A DNA stretch of 64,000 nucleotides from Flavobacterium sp. (GTDB lineage Bacteria; Bacteroidota; Bacteroidia; Flavobacteriales; Flavobacteriaceae), in assembly GCF_029945805.1 (NCBI RefSeq), contig NZ_JAQSDH010000022.1, positions 207,041 to 271,040 on the forward strand, read 5' to 3'. Positions within the stretch are counted from its first letter, which is position 1. Every line of letters starts with the position of its first letter. The notes under the pieces are model-generated. The model was not told the origin of the DNA. It was given only the letters and a program-made list of their open reading frames with translations, and did no database searches. This document shows, in pieces, positions 51,251 through 60,600 of this stretch. The position numbers and the translations under genes were made by a program.

Positions 51251-53521
51251 TTAATTCAAACTTGCTTTAAACATTCTTAATTCATCCCAAGAAAATTGTT
51301 CTCCTACCTTTTCTTTTAACGGATTTAGGGATTCTTCTTTGTGATTTTTAAACACTTTTTCTAAAGCTTTAATTTTGTCTTCTGGGAAAATAGCGTTGAT
51401 GTCAACTTTTTTATCTTGAATGAGTTTGGTAAAATGGCCCATAATGGTTCCGACCGTAAGTTTTCTTAAAAATGCAATTTCTTCAATAGAATTTTTATCT
51501 GTCCAAAGTTCATATGTAATTTGAGTCGTTGGCTTTTTGACTACTTTTTCCGATTTCTTTTTCTTTGGTTGATAGTAACTTAGGCCTTCGGTTTCTTCTA
51601 TTAAATTCAGATTATTTTTCTTGAAATCTTCTGAAATCCGTTCTAATTTGATTCGCTTATAATTCATGATTTCGGGAATGTTCAAGCTTTCCTTATTCAT
51701 TGTTTTTTCGGCTAAAACAATTTCAACTAGTTTTTTAGCTTTCATCAAACGTAAAATAGCATTGGTCTGAATTTCTTCTAAAACCAATAATTCTTCGTAA
51801 AATTGTTTAACTAATTTTATACGTTTTACTTCTTCAATTTTGTACAAAACCTGATAGACAAGCGCATCAAGTTTGTCATAAAAATAAGTGTATGCTGACT
51901 GAATTCTATCATTTATAAAGTTGAAATCTACATTTTCCTCACGGAATAACTTATCCAATTGCGACATAAATTTGGCGGAAGGATCCATCAAAGCTTCGCA
52001 AAATTCGAGTTGCTGCACTGCCCAATTGCTGTGTTTTGATTTTGCAGACACATCACTATCGAGATAACTGAATTTATGATTGCGCCATTCTTGTGCCATT
52101 GCTGACCAATTAAAAGTCTCTTTCAGGTAGTTGTGTATGAAATTCTTGGTTTCTTTTCGCAATGCTTCTTGCAGAATATCCGTAGAGGCTTTGTTTGTTG
52201 CATAATCCATAACATCATCATCATTCGAAATGCCATTCATTTGTAACGGAGAAAGCAAAATTAAGCCGTCTAACGAACGCAAACGGGAAAGCGCAACATA
52301 GGCTTGTCCCGGAAGGAAAACTTGCGAAACATCCAACGCTGCTTTATCAAAAGTTAAACCTTGGCTTTTATGAACAGTAATTGCCCAAGCTAATTTTATG
52401 GGATAATGGACAAAAGTTCCCAAAACTTCTTCTTCAATTTCTTTCGTCATTGGATTTACATAATAGCGGATGTTTTGCCATTCGTATCGTTCGACTTCAA
52501 TAGTTACGTTTTCATCCGGAAAATGAACCCAAATTTCTTCTGCAGTAATTGATTTTATAAAACCCATTTTTCCGTTGAAAAATTTCTTTTCAAAAGACAA
52601 ATCGTTTTTGATAAACATAATTTGCGCGCCTACTTTCAACTCAAGATATTCTTCTAACGGAAATATTTTTTCGGGAAAATCATCTACAATTTGAGCTTTA
52701 TATCTTTTGCAAATTCCATCTAAATCATTCAGCGACTGGGTGTTTATGGTATCGGCTTTGTTGTTATGTGTAGTTAATGTGATATAGCCTTTATTGGTTT
52801 TTAAATCAAAGTTAGGTTGAACAAATTTGTTTAAAAAATTAACATTTTCAGTAGTTATCCTATTGTTTCTTAGATTATTAAGTAAATCAATAAAGGTTTC
52901 ATCTGATTGTCGAAATATCTTAGATAACTCAATATATAAAGGTGGATTTTCTTGTACTACATGTGAATGAAAGAAGAATTTTCCCCTGTAATACTTGCGT
53001 AAAGTTCGCCATTCTTCGTCTCGGATTACGGGTGGAAGCTGGAGTAAATCTCCAATGAAAAGTACTTGAATTCCGCCAAAAGCGTGCTTTTTCTTCCGAA
53101 CACTTTGCAACATAAAATCGATTGCATCCATCAAGTCCGACCGCAACATGCTGACTTCATCAATGATAAGCAATTCCATATTCTGAATTACTGCTCTTTT
53201 CACCGCGCTCATTTTAAAGTGGCGGCGTAAGGTATCCTTAGATTCGAATTTAACCGTTTCAGAGAAATGAGGATCGACATTATTTTCGGGAATAAATCCT
53301 CCAAAAGGAAGTTGAAACATAGAGTGAATCGTAACGCCGCCAGCATTAAGTGCCGCGATTCCCGTTGGCGCGACCACAACACAATTTTTGTGCGTTGATG
53401 CGATGATTTCTTTAAGAAGAGTAGTTTTTCCAGTTCCTGCTTTTCCTGTGAGAAAAATGGAGCGGTTGGTTTGATTAATGAATTGCAAAACGTAGTTTGC
53501 TTCGGCTGAAATTTCTTGCAT
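51251..53521 (-). CDS. Pif1/RecD-like SF1 helicase with C-terminal HTH
   Basis: A 756-residue helicase. Walker A is in FLTGKAGTGKTTLLKEI (about 20-36), motif II in LLIIDEVSMLRSDLM, motif V/VI in WAITVHKSQGLTFDKAALDV and GQAYVALSRLRSLDGL. The middle has a long helical region (about 450-640), and the C-terminus carries an HTH_40-like segment (KNSIEEIAFLRKLTVGTIMG). Probable roles are replication-fork or G-quadruplex processing, as for bacterial Pif1; not known here. It has its own -7 element. Confidence 0.92.
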   Translation of the reverse strand: MQEISAEANYVLQFINQTNRSIFLTGKAGTGKTTLLKEIIASTHKNCVVVAPTGIAALNAGGVTIHSMFQLPFGGFIPENNVDPHFSETVKFESKDTLRRHFKMSAVKRAVIQNMELLIIDEVSMLRSDLMDAIDFMLQSVRKKKHAFGGIQVLFIGDLLQLPPVIRDEEWRTLRKYYRGKFFFHSHVVQENPPLYIELSKIFRQSDETFIDLLNNLRNNRITTENVNFLNKFVQPNFDLKTNKGYITLTTHNNKADTINTQSLNDLDGICKRYKAQIVDDFPEKIFPLEEYLELKVGAQIMFIKNDLSFEKKFFNGKMGFIKSITAEEIWVHFPDENVTIEVERYEWQNIRYYVNPMTKEIEEEVLGTFVHYPIKLAWAITVHKSQGLTFDKAALDVSQVFLPGQAYVALSRLRSLDGLILLSPLQMNGISNDDDVMDYATNKASTDILQEALRKETKNFIHNYLKETFNWSAMAQEWRNHKFSYLDSDVSAKSKHSNWAVQQLEFCEALMDPSAKFMSQLDKLFREENVDFNFINDRIQSAYTYFYDKLDALVYQVLYKIEEVKRIKLVKQFYEELLVLEEIQTNAILRLMKAKKLVEIVLAEKTMNKESLNIPEIMNYKRIKLERISEDFKKNNLNLIEETEGLSYYQPKKKKSEKVVKKPTTQITYELWTDKNSIEEIAFLRKLTVGTIMGHFTKLIQDKKVDINAIFPEDKIKALEKVFKNHKEESLNPLKEKVGEQFSWDELRMFKASLN

Positions 53522-53544
53522 TTGGCTTATATTTTATAGAATAA

Positions 53545-53552
53545 CAAATATA
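53545..53552 (-). promoter_or_regulatory. -7 promoter element (TATATTTG) of the Pif1-like gene
   Basis: Perfect TAnnTTTG on the minus strand, 23 bases before the ATG at 53521. Confidence 0.7.
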
Positions 53553-53585
53553 AAACATTGTGTTTCAATATAGAAGATTAGAGGC

Positions 53586-53618
53586 AAAAAAAATACCTTC
53601 CGTTTAGAAGGCATTTTT
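53586..53618. terminator. Terminator between the OmpH-like and Pif1-like genes
   Basis: Stem AAATACCTTC / GAAGGCATTT (one A-C mismatch) with a 6-base loop and A/T runs on both sides. It lies just after the stop of the OmpH-like gene. Confidence 0.75.
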
Positions 53619-53636
53619 AATTTTTAATCTGAAGTA

Positions 53637-54221
53637 TTATTTCTTAGCTTCCTTAGCGGGTTCTTCTTTAGATACTGCTTCTTTTTTATCAGTCGATTTG
53701 TATTTGTCATTGACCATTTTGATTATTTCTTTAGAAATATCATAACTGTCTTTTGCGTAGAGAATAGAGGCAGCTTCACCAGTTCCGTATACATAATCAA
53801 ACTTTTTTTCTTTCCCGAATTCTTTAATAACATTTCTATAACTCTTAACTAAAGAGTCCATTTCAACGCCACTTTCTTGTTGCAATTGCTGCAACATTGC
53901 TTGCTGCGCATAGTTTAATTCCTGCTCTCTTTTTTGCAATTCTGTTCCTTTTTGTTGTGCCCAAGCTTGACCGTTTGCCTGTGCATTTTGTCTAAAACTT
54001 GCAGCTTCCGATTTGAAACGAGCCACTTCGGCTTCAAGTTGGTTTCCCATAACTTTCGCTTTGTCTTTGTATTTTGCTTCGATGTCCTTCGCTTCCGTTG
54101 ATTCTTCCATTAATTTAGAAGTATCAATATAAGCTGTTTTAAATTCTTTTGTTTCTGTTGTTTTATTACAAGAAATAAATGCGATTGCAAATGCAAAAAG
54201 GATAACTGTTTTTTTAATCAT
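53637..54221 (-). CDS. OmpH/Skp-like lipoprotein
   Basis: A 194-residue protein with a lipobox (FAIAFISCNK, Cys19), then the OmpH/Skp layout: a short beta strand (KTAYIDTSKLMEES), a long helical arm pair (about 50-135, rich in Ala/Gln/Glu) and a return strand (FDYVYGTGEAASILYAKD). A Lys/Glu-rich tail follows. Skp-type chaperones hold outer-membrane proteins in the periplasm; the lipid anchor would tether it. Own -7 element at 54247-54254. Confidence 0.92.
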   Translation of the reverse strand: MIKKTVILFAFAIAFISCNKTTETKEFKTAYIDTSKLMEESTEAKDIEAKYKDKAKVMGNQLEAEVARFKSEAASFRQNAQANGQAWAQQKGTELQKREQELNYAQQAMLQQLQQESGVEMDSLVKSYRNVIKEFGKEKKFDYVYGTGEAASILYAKDSYDISKEIIKMVNDKYKSTDKKEAVSKEEPAKEAKK

Positions 54222-54246
54222 GATTTAATTAATTTAATTTCGAGTT

Positions 54247-54254
54247 CAAAAGTA
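54247..54254 (-). promoter_or_regulatory. -7 promoter element (TACTTTTG) of the OmpH-like gene
   Basis: Perfect TAnnTTTG on the minus strand, 25 bases before the ATG at 54221. The rest of the 236-base gap up to 54457 shows nothing recognisable. Confidence 0.7.
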
Positions 54255-54457
54255 AAAAATAAAATTCAATAATTTGAAATTGAATTTATGAGGTTTTTGG
54301 AGTTATAAGTTTAAATTATTGGATAAAAAATAGTAATAATATTTAACTATTGCTTTAGACTGCAAATAAAGCGTTTTAAAAGAACTTTTTGTTTTGGCAG
54401 ACTTGATGGATAAAACAAATTCAAACAATTAAGCAGCGTCCTTTATAATGCTTTTTA

Positions 54458-55300
54458 CTAGTTTTTGATCACATAAATATGTGATGAATACTCTTTTGTT
54501 TGTTTTCCGTTCATATTTGATTTCAAACCAACGAAAAAAGCTCTTATAAAATTCATCTTGCCTGTTTTGTACTTTTCAGATAATAAGCTCACATAAAAAC
54601 TATCAAATTTCATTGGAAGCACAGCAACCAAATTCATTTCTTTCTCGGAAAATAATTTTTGAATCGCTGTTTTCGAGAAGTGCCAAATATGCCTTGGCAC
54701 GTCATAAGCTGCCCAAAATCTGCCATAATATTCAGCATCGAAAGATTTGAAATTTGGAACTGCAATTAAAATTGTTCCGGTTGGTTTTAATAACCTTTTC
54801 AATTCTAGAATATATTCGTCTAAATTTGGAACGTGTTCTAAAACATGCCACATCGTAATTATATCAAAGGAATGACTTTTTAAATCCGAAAGCGTATCGG
54901 CAAAATTAACACCCTTTGAAATGGCTATTCCTTTTGCTTTTGCGCTCGGTTCAATTCCAGTGGTATTCCAACCATCTTTTTTCGCAACAACTAAAAAGTC
55001 TCCCGTTCCAGCTCCAATATCTAAAAGTTTTCCTTTTTCAGATTGTGCATTGATTAATTTTACTTTGTTTTTAAGTGCCCTATTTTTAATCGTGTGGTAC
55101 ATTCTTTCAAACAAAGAACGTTTGCCGTCTGTATGTGAAATATAATCTTCGCTTTCGTAATAGCTTGGTAACCTTTCTAAACTAGGTTTCGGAAACGTGA
55201 TTAATAAATCATATTCTGGGTTGTGGTGCAATTCAAAAATCTCCTTTGAAACGGAATAGTCTTTGACTTTTTTAAAAAAAATATTGTTCTGAAAACTCAT
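54458..55300 (-). CDS. Class I SAM-dependent methyltransferase
   Basis: A 280-residue protein. The SAM-binding motif GKLLDIGAGTGDFLVVAKK is at about 89-107, with the following FDIITMWHVLEHVPNLDEYI and LLKPTGTILIAVPNF. It belongs to the broad Methyltransf_23/11 type and probably acts on a small molecule or glycan, unknown. A parS-like sequence lies 33 bases upstream of its start, between it and mnmG. Confidence 0.93.
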   Translation of the reverse strand: MSFQNNIFFKKVKDYSVSKEIFELHHNPEYDLLITFPKPSLERLPSYYESEDYISHTDGKRSLFERMYHTIKNRALKNKVKLINAQSEKGKLLDIGAGTGDFLVVAKKDGWNTTGIEPSAKAKGIAISKGVNFADTLSDLKSHSFDIITMWHVLEHVPNLDEYILELKRLLKPTGTILIAVPNFKSFDAEYYGRFWAAYDVPRHIWHFSKTAIQKLFSEKEMNLVAVLPMKFDSFYVSLLSEKYKTGKMNFIRAFFVGLKSNMNGKQTKEYSSHIYVIKN

Positions 55301-55332
55301 AAAACTGTTTATTGATAAGGCTTGCGAAACTA

Positions 55333-55348
55333 AGTTTCACGTGGAACA
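55333..55348. other. parS-like site (AGTTTCACGTGGAACA)
   Basis: Reverse complement TGTTCCACGTGAAACT, 15 of 16 bases identical to the ParB binding site parS as known from B. subtilis. It lies in the gap between mnmG and the methyltransferase gene. Confidence 0.85.
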
Positions 55349-55397
55349 TTTACTATTAGATTTTAGATATATGATATCAAATATTTAATATTTGATA

Positions 55398-57269
55398 TCA
55401 TCTTCCCATGTAAATTAATAAAACGGATATGTCTGACGGAGAAACCCCGCTGATTCTGGATGCTTGTGAAATCGTTACAGGTCGAATAGCAGTTAGTTTT
55501 TGCTTTGCTTCTATCGACATTGACTTAATCTTATGAAAATCGAAATTCTCTGGAATTTTAATATCTTCTAAACGGATTAATTTTTCCGCATTACTTCTTT
55601 CTTTTTCAATATAACCAGAATATTTAACTTGAATTTCTGCTTGCTCAATAATCTCTTTATCGAGATCATTTGTGACAACATATTCTTTTACTTTTTCAAA
55701 CTTTAAGAAATCATCCAGCTCAATTTGTGGACGCGAAAACACTTTAAACATTTTATCCGATTGAACCATTAGTGAACTTCCTTTAGCTTCTAAAATAGGA
55801 TTTGCTTCTTCTGTAGTAACACTTGTTTCTTTGAAAAAATTGACCATCTTTTCACTTTCATTAAACTTGTGTTCCATTCGACGTAGTCTTTTTTCAGAAG
55901 CTAAACCAATTTCATAAGCCTTTGGAGTCAATCTAAAATCGGCATTATCTTGACGCAATAAGGTTCGGTATTCCGCACGTGATGTAAACATTCTATAGGG
56001 CTCTTCGGTTCCTTTCGTAATTAAATCGTCAATCAAAACTCCAATATAAGCTTCGTCACGACGCAGAATCATGGGTTGTTGTTCTTTAACTTTTAATGCA
56101 GCATTAATTCCGGCCATCATTCCTTGCGATGCCGCTTCTTCATATCCTGTCGTGCCGTTAATTTGTCCAGCAAAATACAGACCTTCTACCAACTTCGTTT
56201 CAAGTGTATGCTTTAATTGAGTTGGTGGAAAATAATCGTATTCAATTGCATATCCAGGGCGAAAGAATTTAACTTTCTCAAAACCTTCTACAGAACGTAA
56301 TGCTTTAAACTGAATATCTTCTGGTAAAGAGGTAGAAAATCCGTTTACATAAACCTCCACCGTATTCCATCCTTCTGGCTCAACAAACAGTTGATGTCTA
56401 TCTTTATCTGCAAAGCGATTAATCTTATCTTCTATGGATGGACAATATCTTGGCCCGACACTTTTAATTCTACCGTTAAACATTGGCGAACGATCAAAAC
56501 CTTCTCGTAGAATATTATGCACTTCGGTTGACGTATAAGTCATGTGACACGACTTTTGAACCGTCAACGGTTTGGTTTCATCTGAATACGAAAACTTATC
56601 TGGAATCGCATCCCCTGCTTCTTCTCTCATCTTAGAATAATCCAATGAACGACCATCAACTCGCGGCGGCGTTCCAGTTTTCATCCTTCCAGCTTCGAAT
56701 CCCACTTTAACTAAATCATCGGTAATTCCGTAAGCAGCGCTTTCACCTGCTCTTCCCCCTCCAAATTGTTTATCCCCAATATGGATTAATCCGTTAAGGA
56801 AGGTTCCATTAGTAAGTACGACCGTTTTGGCTTTGATTTCAATTCCGAGTGAAGTTACAATTCCTTCAATTTTATTATTCTTAATCAAAAGGCCTTTGAC
56901 CATTTCCTGATAAAAATCTAGGTTTGGGGTTTGCTCCAATCGCAAACGCCATTCTTCAGCAAAACGCATTCGGTCGGATTGCACCCTTGGCGACCACATT
57001 GCTGGACCTTTTGATTTGTTCAACATTTTAAATTGAATGGCTGTAGTATCCGAAATAATTCCTGAATAGCCACCCAATGCATCAATCTCGCGCACAATTT
57101 GTCCTTTTGCAATTCCGCCCATTGCTGGATTGCATGACATTTGCGCAATGTTTTGTAAACTCATTGTAACCAACAAAGTGCTACAACCCAAATTGGCTGA
57201 TGCTGCGGCCGCTTCACAACCTGCATGACCAGCACCTACTACTATAATATCGTATTTTTCTAAAAACAT
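55398..57269 (-). CDS. mnmG: tRNA uridine-5-carboxymethylaminomethyl modification enzyme MnmG
   Basis: A 623-residue FAD enzyme which, with MnmE, modifies the wobble uridine of several tRNAs. The FAD motif DIIVVGAGHAGCEAAAASA is at the N-terminus, the GGGRAGESAAYGITDDL region and the C-terminal RISGVSPSDISVLLIYM are typical. Length is normal. Its ATG directly follows the ybeY stop (TAA-ATG). parS copies lie just before and just after the gene. mnmG is often near the origin. Confidence 0.98.
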   Translation of the reverse strand: MFLEKYDIIVVGAGHAGCEAAAASANLGCSTLLVTMSLQNIAQMSCNPAMGGIAKGQIVREIDALGGYSGIISDTTAIQFKMLNKSKGPAMWSPRVQSDRMRFAEEWRLRLEQTPNLDFYQEMVKGLLIKNNKIEGIVTSLGIEIKAKTVVLTNGTFLNGLIHIGDKQFGGGRAGESAAYGITDDLVKVGFEAGRMKTGTPPRVDGRSLDYSKMREEAGDAIPDKFSYSDETKPLTVQKSCHMTYTSTEVHNILREGFDRSPMFNGRIKSVGPRYCPSIEDKINRFADKDRHQLFVEPEGWNTVEVYVNGFSTSLPEDIQFKALRSVEGFEKVKFFRPGYAIEYDYFPPTQLKHTLETKLVEGLYFAGQINGTTGYEEAASQGMMAGINAALKVKEQQPMILRRDEAYIGVLIDDLITKGTEEPYRMFTSRAEYRTLLRQDNADFRLTPKAYEIGLASEKRLRRMEHKFNESEKMVNFFKETSVTTEEANPILEAKGSSLMVQSDKMFKVFSRPQIELDDFLKFEKVKEYVVTNDLDKEIIEQAEIQVKYSGYIEKERSNAEKLIRLEDIKIPENFDFHKIKSMSIEAKQKLTAIRPVTISQASRISGVSPSDISVLLIYMGR

Positions 57270-57692
57270 TTAATTATGTTTCACGTGGAACAACTTCATT
57301 TTTTCTTCTTCTTTTTGACGCATTAATATTTCGTCCCGCTCGCTTTTATCTTTGTACCCGCAGTAATGCAAAACTCCATGAACCAAAACCCGTTTTAACT
57401 CTTCATCGAAAGCAACCTTGAAATCTGCTGCATTATCGCGAACTCTTTCTATAGAAATGAAAATATCACCATGTAGCTCATTTCCTTCAGAATAATCAAA
57501 GCTGATCACGTCAGTTAACGTGTCATGATCCAAATACTTCTGGTTTAATTCAATCAAATAATCGTCGTCGCAGAAGATGTAGTTTATCTCGCCTTCATCC
57601 CTATTTTCAGAGCTAATGACTTTGGAAATCCAGTCTGAATAAATTGTTTCGTCTTCTAGTTTGAAATCTAACTCGTAATTAAAACTAATCAT
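57270..57692 (-). CDS. ybeY: Endoribonuclease YbeY (rRNA maturation)
   Basis: A 140-residue metallo-RNase of rRNA maturation and quality control. The metal motif is HGVLHYCGYKDKSERDE (about 105-121), in which the third ligand of the usual HGxLHLxGYDH is an Asp or a later residue, as common in Bacteroidota. The protein ends KLFHVKHN: these codons are the parS sequence itself, so the tail is dictated by the DNA site. Start overlaps the DUF4175 gene by 8 bases; mnmG follows with no gap. Confidence 0.95.
   Translation of the reverse strand: MISFNYELDFKLEDETIYSDWISKVISSENRDEGEINYIFCDDDYLIELNQKYLDHDTLTDVISFDYSEGNELHGDIFISIERVRDNAADFKVAFDEELKRVLVHGVLHYCGYKDKSERDEILMRQKEEEKMKLFHVKHN
57277..57292. 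other. parS site inside the 3' end of ybeY (TGTTTCACGTGGAACA)
   Basis: Its reverse complement is TGTTCCACGTGAAACA, a full 16-base match to the B. subtilis-type parS consensus. On the coding strand it specifies FHVKH, the last residues of YbeY before the terminal Asn. Confidence 0.93.
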
Positions 57693-60600
57693 TGGTTTTA
57701 AAGTATTCTTGAACCTTCTGGTTAAAATTGGAGCGCAAAGGTAAGCTTTGTCTATTTAAAATTTCAATACTATTCAAATATTCTTGAAGACGTGCTGGTA
57801 ATGCATTGGCCTGATTGTTATATTCTTTCCTGTTAGTTTCCGACTGCCGCTTCTTATCTTCGCCTTGTTGCTGCACTGCTTTTTCCAACTTCAACAATTC
57901 GTATTTTAGATTTAAAATCTTCTGAAGTGTTTCATTATTAAACCCCTTATTTAATAACTGCTTCTCAATTTGCTTCATTTGATCTAAGGCGTTCTGACCA
58001 TTTCCGCCAACACCTTGTTTCTTCAGTTCTTTTTCCAAAGCTTCACGCAGTTGCTGTTGTTCTTTGTAAATCTCCATTATTTCTTTGGCATCCCCTTCAC
58101 CGTCTTGTCCGTTTTCACCACCTTTTTGGTTTCCGCCTTGACCTTCTCCCTTACCATTTCCGCCTTGACCTTTCCCATTTTGGCCTTTTCCATCTTTACC
58201 CCCTTCTTTTCCTTGACCTCCTGTTTCCCCAGGACTATCTCCTTCTGAACCATCGCTGGGCTTATCACCTTTCTTCATTCCCTTCTTCATTTTTTCACCT
58301 AAACCTTCTTGCTTTTTGATGATGTCTGGCAGTTGCATTCCCTGACCTTGTCCTTGTCCTGGTTTAGGCATTCCTGCACCGGAACCTGACATTTGCATCT
58401 GCATACCATTTAAAATATCACTTAGAAAATCGGCTAATTTATTTGACGCAGAGACTGCATATTGCTGATATGAATTTCCCTTTGGAACATTTGCCTCAGC
58501 TAAATTTTCAATGGCTCTATCAACATTGTATTGCACGTTACCTATTTCCTTTGTGACATCTTCCGCAATTTTAGGATTACGCAACGACATTGCAAATAAG
58601 CTGTCGTCAACATGTTTGAACTGTTGTTTTAAATCCTGCTGCGTTTTTAAGTTCTTATTATATGAAGGTGCACCGCGTCTCAGATTCTTAAACTGCTTCA
58701 TTACATCTTCCTGAGAGAATGAGTACGCCAAAAGATTATCAAGAATCTGACGTAACATCACAACATCCTCTTCCATTTGTTCCATTCCGCCGGAATCCAT
58801 TTGCTCCTGCATTTGTTGACTCATCTGCTTCATCTTCTTAGCAGCACTTTTCTGTTTAGGTTTTGCTTTATCCTTTTGCTGCTTTTGTAATTGGTCTTTC
58901 GCCTCTTTTAAATCCGAATCAATACTTTTTTCTTTCTCTTCTGTTTTAGGCATATCCATTGGAGATTTTAACTCCTTATTCTCTTTTTGCAACTCTTTTA
59001 GTTCTTCCTGAAGTTTATCAAATTCCTTATTAATTTCGTCCTGCTTGTCTGCATTGTTTTCATCAGTCTTCTCCGCCAACTTATCTTGCTTCTCGGCAAG
59101 TTTATCCATTTTCTCGGCTACTTGTTTTGCTTTCTTTTCTACATAATAACGCTTGGTTAATTCAACCAATTGCTCTAAACTTTTAGTTTGGTTCTTACTT
59201 GCTTGTTGGAATTTCTCCATCTTTTCAAAAAGTTCTTCCTTGCTGATCTTGTCATTCAACTTTTGAAGCTCTTCCAATAGTTTTTTATTCTTTTCAATTT
59301 CCTCTTTAGACTTCTCTAATCGTTCCTGAAGCGCTTCCTTCTTTTCGTCTTTCTTTTCCGATTTGAATTTATCGAGATTGTCTTTCATCTTCTCTGAAAA
59401 CTCCTTCATCAACTCATCCTGCTGCTTTTGCTTCTGAATAAAATCGTTTACTTTCTGTTGGTCTTTGTATTCTAGATTGTCTTTTTCTTTGCCCATCTTC
59501 TGCAATTTATCCATTTCGTTCAATTGCTTATCTTGCGCCTTTAAAGACTTGGCTAACGAGTTAATATTGTCATTTTGTTGCTGCATCATTTCATCTTGCT
59601 TCTCTGTTTCTGTTGAAATCCGATTACTGAATACAGATGACTTAGTGCTCTTGTACTTGTGAATGGCATCATTATCAAAAATCTCAAAATAGTATTCATA
59701 CGAAACCCCTTCTTCTACCAGAAGATTGCTTGGAAACGAAAATACGAACTGGTCATAAACATCTTTCTTAACATTAATAGTAGCTTTTTTAGCACTATTC
59801 GGCGTATCTTTCTGGTAGTAAACGATTTGTAGTCTAGACAATCCATAATCGTCTGAAACTTGACCTAAAACAAAGTTCTTATTCACTTTCAAACTATCAG
59901 GTGCATTATTTACGGTTATCGTTGGAAACTGATCTTTGATTACAGAAATCTGGTAATTCAGTCTTTCATAATTCTGAACTTTATTATTTGATGTCAAAAT
60001 TTGGTAATCTACATTCTGAAGAATACTTTTTGACAATGTAAACGTATTATCATTTTTAGCGAAAGTAAAACGTGTATTATCATTAACCCAATCCACTTTT
60101 TGTGTAGCAAATGTGTTCATTCTCCACGTAACTTGTGTTCCTTCTGGAATGATAGCGTTTCCGGTTCCTTTAATAACTTCCGCTTTCTTGTTCAGATAAT
60201 TTGGAAAGTTCAGCACCATCTCAAAATTGGCAATTGATGGAACAGTAACGACTTTCAATTCATAATCGTGAGAAGAAACAGCATTCGCTTCTATATGAAA
60301 CTCTACATCTTCTGAAGGCTTCGGAATGACAAACTGAAATTCTCCTTGCTTGCTGCTCTCCATAAAATAGCTTTCGTTACCAATAAAGATCATGGCATTC
60401 TCGGGAGCCACTTTACCAACAGTTCTTACTTTTAATAGAAAATCTCTATTCTGTTCGGTTTGTAAATCTTTATTCAGAATCTCAAATTGAAAAGGTGCTG
60501 GCGGTAAAAACTGCTGCTTAAAATTCACTACTCGATTTAAACTCTGTGAAATCAGATTGCTATTTCCTGAAATATAAAAGAAGGCAAAAAACAGAATCGG

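Noticed and set aside
58077..58268. Lys-rich 63-codon ORF inside the DUF4175 gene
   Set aside because: Frame-shifted reading of the Gly/Lys/Gln-rich repeat region; composition is explained by the host gene.
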